A DNA stretch of 64,000 bases. Source: Hirundichthys speculiger (lineage: Eukaryota > Chordata > Actinopteri > Beloniformes > Exocoetidae). Both the position numbers and the translations under genes were made by a program. The stretch covers positions 300,105 to 364,104 of the forward strand of contig JAGFBZ010000714.1 in assembly GCA_018398805.1 (NCBI GenBank), read 5' to 3'. The notes under the pieces were generated by a model, which made no database searches, was not told the origin of the DNA, and worked only from the letters and a program-made list of their open reading frames with translations. Shown one piece after another: positions 14,801-23,800 of this stretch. Positions within the stretch are counted from its first letter, which is position 1. Every line of letters starts with the position of its first letter.

Positions 14801-17800
14801 TTTCTGGTTGGATTCAGAATATGGGCAACCACACTGGTTATAAACTAGTTCCTTTTTCTTTATGGAAAGAAGCAATGGGGTTTCCTTTGTGTTATATTAA
14901 TTTCTCTCAAATTTAGCCATAGGAAACAAGTCTTGCTGATTCAAAATAAGTCACTTGATGACCTTTTCCCTTTTTTTTTGGAGTCCAGGTGGCACTGTAG
15001 CAATGCAGATTAGTATTTCACAATGTGATATTCATGTTTGTGTGGGGTGTGTGTCTTGGCAGTGCCTTTTGCTTCACCTCCCTGCCAGTCCAGAGGAGGG
15101 AAAGAGTTGGAAAGATGCCCAGTCCATCTGCTTGTCATTCGAAGGCTCGCTGGTTGCCATAGAAGATGAGATTGAACAAGGTAGAAACAAAGTGAATTGT
15201 GCAAATTTCATGTACAAAGAACAGCAGCAGAAGTTGCTTTGTTTTAAGTGCCCCATAGTGTTCTGGTTTTTATTTCTGTTGTGCCATCATTTCTGCAGCC
15301 TACATCACCATGTTGCTGCAGGGGAGTTCTGTAGGTGTGTGGATTGGTCTGCGAGATGAGGACACCATGAAATGGACCAATGGGAAAGCAGTCAGCTATA
15401 CCAACTGGTCTCCAATCGAACCGAAAGAGCTATCTCACAGTAAGCTCCTGTGGATACCTTCAGGTTGACTGTCTGAGCATGTGCCCCTTGCAAGTGTACA
15501 AGTCAGGGCTTTTACAGACAAATCTTATGCACCGTGCAGCATTATTGTTCTGTTCTCAGGTAGACAATAAATGTACCAAGTCTTTAAATTCACTGATAAT
15601 AACCACAACTTCTGAACCTGTGCAGATTGCTCAAAATTGATAATGATGTGATTTTAAGTGTGGTAATAAAGATGTTACAGCTGAGGATAGCAGTGGGCGG
15701 TATAAATGGTATACGGTAGAAACGATATAAATGTAGCTAACGGTAGAAATTTTTACAATACCGGCCTACCGTGATTGCGCAAGTTGATAATGTCAAGGTG
15801 CACCGGCTTTGTTTGAAAGTGAATGTAAAAACATGGCAGCGGTTTCACACGTGGACCGAGGTGAGGAGGAGTGCTAGTAAAAAGGAAAGTACGACAAAAA
15901 GAATTAGACGTGGGTTATATTACAAATGCCATTACTTGTGTAAACTCAAAGTGCCATTTCTTGCAGTGGAGAAAAGCGGCTTTAGAAACATGATAAAGAC
16001 ACTTGATGCACGCTATGAATTACCTAGCCGCAAATACTTTAGCCCAGTGATTCCGAAAGTGTGGGCCGCGGCCCCCTGGTGGACCGTCGAGGTACTGCAG
16101 GTGGGCCATGAGAGGTCATTAAAAATAAACAAATATGTTTTAAATCCTTGATTTTTTTTAAAAAGGTTTTTAAATTACTGTAAAATATTTATTACATGAT
16201 TTAGAAATAATAAAACAAACCAATTGAGTGTTATTCTACTGCAATCTTAACTTAACATGACAAGTGACAAGTGTCACCTTATTTGTTTACCCCTTACATC
16301 AATATTGTAATGTAGCTTTTAGTCTTGTGTATGTTGATCAAAGTGGTGTTTAAAAGTTTTCATGGGCCACAGAGATTTTTCACATTTCAAATTGGGCCTT
16401 GGTGTTCTGAAGTTTGGGAATGGCTGCTTTAGCCAAACTGAAATGTACGACAAAATCCACCAGCGAGTAGAGAAAGATATTGCGAGTATAAAACACTATG
16501 CATCTACTACTTGTGGTTAGTCTCACAATCCACTTCATCAATGAAGAGTAGAAGTTGTGCAGCAGATGCCTACAGACAGCCTGTTTCCAGGAGGATTGGA
16601 GATTATATACTGATATTGCAATATATATCGTTGCCACACATGCTTTAGATTATTTTAGATTATACCGCAATTTAGATTTGAAGCCATATCACCCAGCCCT
16701 AGCTGAGAACACACAGTCTAAGTGTACTTATCAAAGTATCTGTGTCTATTTGTGTGTAACTCAGGGAGATGAATGGCTCAGTGGCTTTGCTGATGAACCA
16801 CTTTGCACTGTTTTGTCCAATAACCATAATTTCCACCTGACTGGGAAGTGGTATGATGAGAAGTGCAGCGAGAGCGGGTATGGATTTGTGTTGCCAAAAA
16901 CCTCAAGGTAAGATCCCATCAGTTTCTTTCTGTTTGATTTTTCTTATGTTAGTCTGTCCTTCATTGCCTCTTTGTATATTTTTCATGACATCTGTCTTAT
17001 TTTTTTGGAATGAAGCCACTCCAGCTCTTAGACAGATTTTTCTTATTCTGTCCTTTCAAATCAGAAGACTACAAATACTTTTAATGCCACTCTGAAGAAT
17101 GCAATGCTAAGCTGCTTAATTTTAAGTAATATTAAACAGCAAGGAGCACAAGTTATTAGAATGACTGGAAATCATGTGCAAGATAAAGCCTTGAATGCAT
17201 TAGGAGGTCAAAATTATTTTTAATTAAACGTGTACAAAGGCTAATGTTCTTGCTGTGGCTCGTCTGCGTTTACTGGATAACATCGTTCACCATACGGACA
17301 GAAGCAAGTAAAGAACTTTTCAGGGTGAAGAGGTGAAATGGCTCCAGCTGGCCAAGTCCATCAGATAGCCTAAATCCAGTTGAGCTGCATTCCTTTCAAA
17401 GACCAAACTAAAGCCAGCATGACAAGAGTAGTTACCGTAACTGTTGCTTGGCTGCAAAACTTTATTATTCTGCCCACTAATAACTATTAGCCTTTCAGCT
17501 CATTTGCAGCCTACCAAAAAAAGTGTGTGAAACTATTTCTTTTGAGCCTTCCCCTGGTGGCTTGGCAACCTGTCAGTGGTAACTCTGAATCAACATTCAG
17601 ATCAGTGTTCCAAATCTCTGCACAAAAATCCCAAACTTTTCCTTGAATCAATCATCTGTTTAAATGTGTTTGTCCCAAACATTAACATCTTGAAGTAATC
17701 ATTCTTATTCATTCTTCCAGTATGTTACTTTATTTCCTCACACTCATTCTCTTTTTGCAGATACATCCAAACCCCCCACTCACTCTTATCACCACCCTCT

Positions 17801-20800
17801 CCCAGAAAATATTGAGTACAGGAGCCGCAGCTACAAGGTTGTGTCTGGCAACATGAGCTGGTACGACGCGATGCATACGTGCATAGAGAATGATTCTGAC
17901 CTAGTGAGCGTTACAGATGCCTACCACCAGGCTTTCCTTACTGTCCTTGTCAATAGATTGGCAGTCCCACACTGGATTGGACTGTATAGTCAAGACGTAT
18001 GTATCCTCCCATACAATACGTACTTTATATCTGTACTGTGTATCTTGTGTGAGTGTGTGCATCTGCTTTGCTTCTCTACCTGTAAAGAAAATGCACAGGT
18101 CATTTACTGATTTTAGTTCTGCTTACAGTCATGGCCAAGGGTATTGTTTTTCATTTTACATGGTTTAGTCTTTGTGGCAGTGATTCACATTGTTTCCAGA
18201 CTGTTGTTTAAATAGATGTGTTTTAATATATATAACTGGGATAAAAGTGTACTTAATCATAAAAACCCTGACATAAAAAGCACAACTAATATAATTACAA
18301 CAATCCAATAATCAGCAGAGGGCTTGAGTACAAGTCAACTGAAAAGCCACTTAGTTCTTATTGAATAATAAGAAGAAAAAAAAAGCCAAAAAAAAAAAAA
18401 AAAAACAACCCCACGAAGTCTTTATATTCTGATGTTAGAGATGGTTGCCTTCAAAGAAACATTGCTTTCATCAAAATGGTCTCACATGAAAGGTGCAATG
18501 GTTTGGTACTAATTTACCTGGATCCCAGGAATTACAAATAGTTATAGTTAAAAAGGTTTGAGGAACAGGAGTTGATCTGGCAGAGCAGTGGAAACCCTTT
18601 CCAGGCAGCAGTGACAGAGTTGTTTCTGTGGCAGAGAGAGTCAGATAAGTATGGGACACTGTCGGCAGTGAAGGGATGGATGGACGACCAGATAGCTCTT
18701 TTTAGGGAGCGTACCAGAAAGAGTTTCCCACCGGAAGGAGGCAGAACCCTTGTTGAAGGCGAGTTCTGGTGCGCGTTTTCAAATATGAGAACTCTAGCGC
18801 CCTCTGAAGGCCTTGGAGGTGAATGATGTCAGGGAAACTTGGTAAGTTGAACTGGAGAGAAGGTAGGTGTTGGCCAAGCACAGCAGTGATGAGGAATCCC
18901 CTTGCAGAATCTAGCAGACTCAGGATTAAACAGACTTAGAGAAAGAAAAAAAAAGGCTCTGTAGGGGCTTGAACAGGCTCGCAGTCAGAGCATATGGTAA
19001 TCTACAATTTGACAAGTAGAGGGCTAGGCAGGCTCAGGATCCAAAGTCAGGCTTGGTTTGGTTATGCAGAAAAACTCACTGAAGGTCCGTATCCACGGAA
19101 GGGTAAGGCAGGCTCCAGAGTCCGAATACAGATGAAATTCAGCACACGGAAAGACACGGGGTAAACAAATCTGTAGAGGGTCAGGCAAGCTCATTGTTGA
19201 AAGAACAGAACAGGTGGTCAGGATAGCAGAACAGTTGGAAATGGCTGGAACCCTGGTTAGAAAGCACAGACAATCTGGAAACTACAGAAGGTCTGACAGG
19301 AGCTTAAGTGCACAGAGGCACAGGTGGAAATAATCAGTATAAGGATGAAGAGGTGCTTTCAGTAGTGGCTAAGGAAAGTCCACTACAGCTGAATCGCTGT
19401 CATGGTGTGACACAAGGAAATTGCTGCTAGAAAAAAGAGTGTCCAACAAGCACTAGGACTGTTTCATTGTGAGCATTCAACTAAGGAATTGTGTCTCCAT
19501 CAGTGCAGTGCTTGCTCAACAATGGCAGAAGCATCTGCCACACACAGTGAGGCAAGGACAACCTGGTGTCAAGAGGGGCATCAAAGAAGCTGTGTCTCTC
19601 CAGGAAAAACACACGCAAGACAGACTGAAATTCTGCAGGAATGCAAAAATGGAGCAGAACAGGACTGCTGTGAAGTTATTTTCTGCCGTGAGGCCCCCCT
19701 ACCAGTTGTTTGTGAAACCTGAAATGCTGTCCTGAGTCTTTGTATGATTCCAACAGTGAAACATCCTGACACCATCTATGCTTGAGGTTGCTTCTTATCT
19801 AAAGGAGTGGGTTCACTTCCAATTCTATCAAAAAAAACACTTTCATGATTAATGTGTATTTCCAAAATGTCCTCTGACACCAACTTCTTCCAACAGTCCA
19901 GGAGTGATCTGATGATAATCCGTTCAGTCTCCAATGTGATGGAGCACCATGTCAACTGGTACAAGTGACAGCAAAGTGCCCCATAGATCATGACACTGAA
20001 ATTTTGGATGCGTGGCCAGGAATCTTCTGAGGTCTTTACTACCATCGGTGACATGTGGTCATTCAAGTTACTGATGGGTGACGGGTGGGCCAGCAGGAAA
20101 TTGCACATTTTGATTAACTAAGGGCACTAATACAGCAAAAAAAAAAAAAAAAAAAAGGATGTCCATCGGTCAGGATTTGGCTCAGAAATTGAAATTTTTC
20201 ATGGCATATAGAATTGCAAAAGTTTTAAAGAAGTGTCAACACTATAATTAATAACTAAATCTGATGCAGTCACTAATAAAAGCCTTTCAGTAAACCATGG
20301 AAACACATGAAAAATATGATCTAACAATTACTGAAACGGCAAAGTTTGCAAATTAAAAATTGTATCACTGCCAAAACTCTTGGCCATGACTGTACACACA
20401 GAGAGCTTAAGTCAGAACAAAATAGCTTGGAACTAAATATTACTGAGGGGAAATATATTACCCACAGGTCAGAGTTGCACATGAGAATATCACAGAAAAT
20501 AAGAAAAGGGGCTTTAGTTTGACCTCTTCCCACTAACTGTGTTTTTAGTTTGTTTTGCAATGTTTATCCTGTCTCTTGTGAGTCATTGGGGGAGTCTCAT
20601 GGCATGTAAATTTATTCCTATGTGTAAGCATGTGTTTTCCCAGCAAACAGTCAGAGACTAACATTCTGAATGTGTTTCTCATCCCATGTGGAATATTTTA
20701 GTCCAACACAGGAAGCGAGGGAGTTCAGTTTGTTCCAATGATTCAATCCTTTCTACTGTTTTTACACTTATTTATCTGTTCACTATAATAATTGTTTGCC

Positions 20801-23800
20801 AGTAAATGATCATGTCACCTAAAATCCGAGTCAAGCAGAAATAAATATGCATTCTACTTTTGTCCCATTGCAGAAAAGGTGTTAACTACTGAATTAAGAC
20901 TGATTTGACTGAAAATTAACAGTGGGGAAAAAGGGGAGAAAAAAAGGAAACTCAGTTTTAACTGAACCGAACTATCCAGAAATTGTTAACTCACGCACAG
21001 CAAATATTAAATATTTTTGGTTAACAGTGTTAAATTGTGCAGCGTGTGTAGCTTCTTGACTAATACACTGGTGACTGTGAATTGTTACAGGATGGCATTA
21101 ACTATCAGTGGTCAGATGGCAGTGACACAGTATACACACACTGGGACCCGGCTGATGACGATGACGACTTTGTGACTGGAGACTGCGTGTACATGGATGT
21201 GAGCGGAGGCTGGCGGAGAGCTGACTGTGAAAGCTTGCTCCCGGGAGCCCTGTGTCATATTCGCCCGCCAAGTCAGTGCCAAGTGAAAAATCAAAATCCG
21301 ATCAGTCAACACATGCGTCTCTTCAGTTGTTTTCTTAATCAAATGTGTGAAAACCTAGATAGGTCTCTGCATTCTGCTGCTGTTTCTCACAGGTAGTAAA
21401 CCGTTTATCTCACATGAGATGCCATGTCCCTCCACTTGGGTAAAATTCGGTCATGGCTGTTACAACTTTGAGCCCGTGGTGGAGAAACTTACTTTTGAGG
21501 AGTCAAGAGAGCACTGCAGGCGTAAAGGTAAGGTATTCAGTCAGTGTCGCTTTAGTTGCGTTTGCTGTCTTATGCTGCAGATGTGAAGCCGCATTTACTG
21601 CGTTTGGCTTAGGAACAAGCCTGGACGTATGAAGCAACAACTAGCCTGGCTTTCAAATACAAACTCCTGCAGGCAGCTGGGCAGTTGACAAATTGGTCCA
21701 TTCTATTTAGAAATGAAGTGTAAAATGTAACTGTGACCTTACATGGCCTTGTGTGCCTGATGTCTTTGACCCACATATTGACTGGCTTGAGTATCCAGGT
21801 TGTTGCCTGGAAAGCTCACAGGCATGACAAGTTATGGTTTTCATCTGGTTGTCACTTAATGTTTAATGTATGCTCTTAAATCATATCTCCGTCTCAGCCA
21901 GAAAGCTGAAAAGCAAGATTTTAAACACTTCTTTAGACTGTTCAGTGGCAGTTGTAAGGTTGATAAGCTACTGTCACCCTCCAGTCAACACCTCAGATGT
22001 CCTGACCATTGAGAGTGAGACAGAGAATCGCTTTGTCCTGGAGCAGCTGTGGTCATCAGGGATGGCTCACCAGACCATTTGGCTGGGGATGTACTTCAAC
22101 ATCGACAGTAAGGATCTACCAGTATTGTATACTCATCAGATAATCATAGACCCGTTTCACTAAACTGTGGAATTTTGATTCTAGCTGATTCTATGACCTG
22201 GGTAGATGGTTCACCAATGGACTACACCAACTGGCCCAACAAAGTCCCAGAGACCAAATTGCTGACTGCAGATGTTTGCGTTACTGTGACTAATGGTTTG
22301 TGGCACTTGTCAGCGTGCACAGAACGGGTTGGCTTCATCTGTAAAACCATCTCAGGTAGGTGGAAACAAGAGCTGTAAGGTTGTAGTGGGACATTATGTA
22401 AGAGTATTGGGTTGACTCTTTAGAGAAACTGAAATACTGTTGGCTTCCTCGAGCCTAGGGTCCCAAAAAAAACAATGAATGCTGTCGCTTAACCTGCTAA
22501 CCTGCTTAATAAATACAAAATTAACACAAGATTTTGTGGTGGACATTGGATCTGTCCTCACAACTCTGCAACTTTGGGTGTGCCTGTGCATAACAGCACA
22601 GGTTCTGATTGGTTACCCTAGCCCCCTATCGTCACAGACACTTGGGGCTTGCTGTCCAAGCCACTAAACTTAACCTTGCCGGTAACAAGAGCCCAGATCA
22701 TAAGGGGGGAGCTGCAGTTAATGAATGTGGCTGATAACAGCACCTAAAGCCAGGCTATTCCTTTAGGGTAGTTATCAGAGTAGGCAGGATAGACATTTGG
22801 ATGGATTGATGCAGTGAGAGCTTGGCGAATCTTCTCCGACACCAGGTTAAACAAAGTTGAGGAATTCTAGCGAGGTGAACCCCCCTAGACCGCAACTTCG
22901 GTCCCGTAGGATGGAGAGCTGTCAGACTCTGCTGGTCAGAGACTGAAACCGTCACCTGGGGGATCTAACACATTTTTTCTGCTTCAGTATATAAACTGTC
23001 TTAATATGTGGATATACAGTGATCCCTTATTTTTCACGGTTAATGGGGACCGGCGACCCCCCGCAAAAAGCAAAATCCGTGAACTGGAGCCGGAGCTCCC
23101 CGAGACGAAATAATGTGTTTAAAATACATTTAAAAACTGCAAAAAAGGAGCGAGACACTGCAGCGAAACAAGGCAAAAGGCTCAACTGTGGTCTTTCTGT
23201 TACATTTCTTCGCTGTGAGAGAACGCGCACAACATCCTTTGAGACTTGGGTGATGTGTCTCGGCCAATCAGCGCACAGATTCTAGAGTGCTGGGCCGTCT
23301 GCTTTTCTCTTGCTTACAGGAGGCTGTGAGTCATTCTTTGATGTTTTGCTGGCAGCGGCGGCCTCTTGTCTGCTGTGGGGTGGATTTTTGTGGGATTTCA
23401 GCTATTTTTTCTTGATATTTTATTATATTATATATTTCTGAAAAATCCGCAAATAACTAAAACCGCAGAGGGTAGCGTCTTGGCGCAGCTGTGCGCACAG
23501 CCGCTCCCGGCGCTCACTGCTGAGAATATGTTCTCGCGGCTCTGCCTGAGCGTGTTTACCGGGAGCGCACCAACTATCTGGCACTTTCAGGTAGCCGATA
23601 GGAATTGTCTGTGTAAGAATATTTTTACCAAGGAGCATTTGCTCTGTTACCCTGAATTATTTTTATAATTTGAAATTTTACTTTGGTCACAATTTAAGTG
23701 TATGCGTCAAAAGTCTGTGGATTGTTTTAAATAATAGAGGCTACCTGAGTACCGTGGAACTGGAACTGGAAATTTATTTACTCACATACAACTGGAAATC

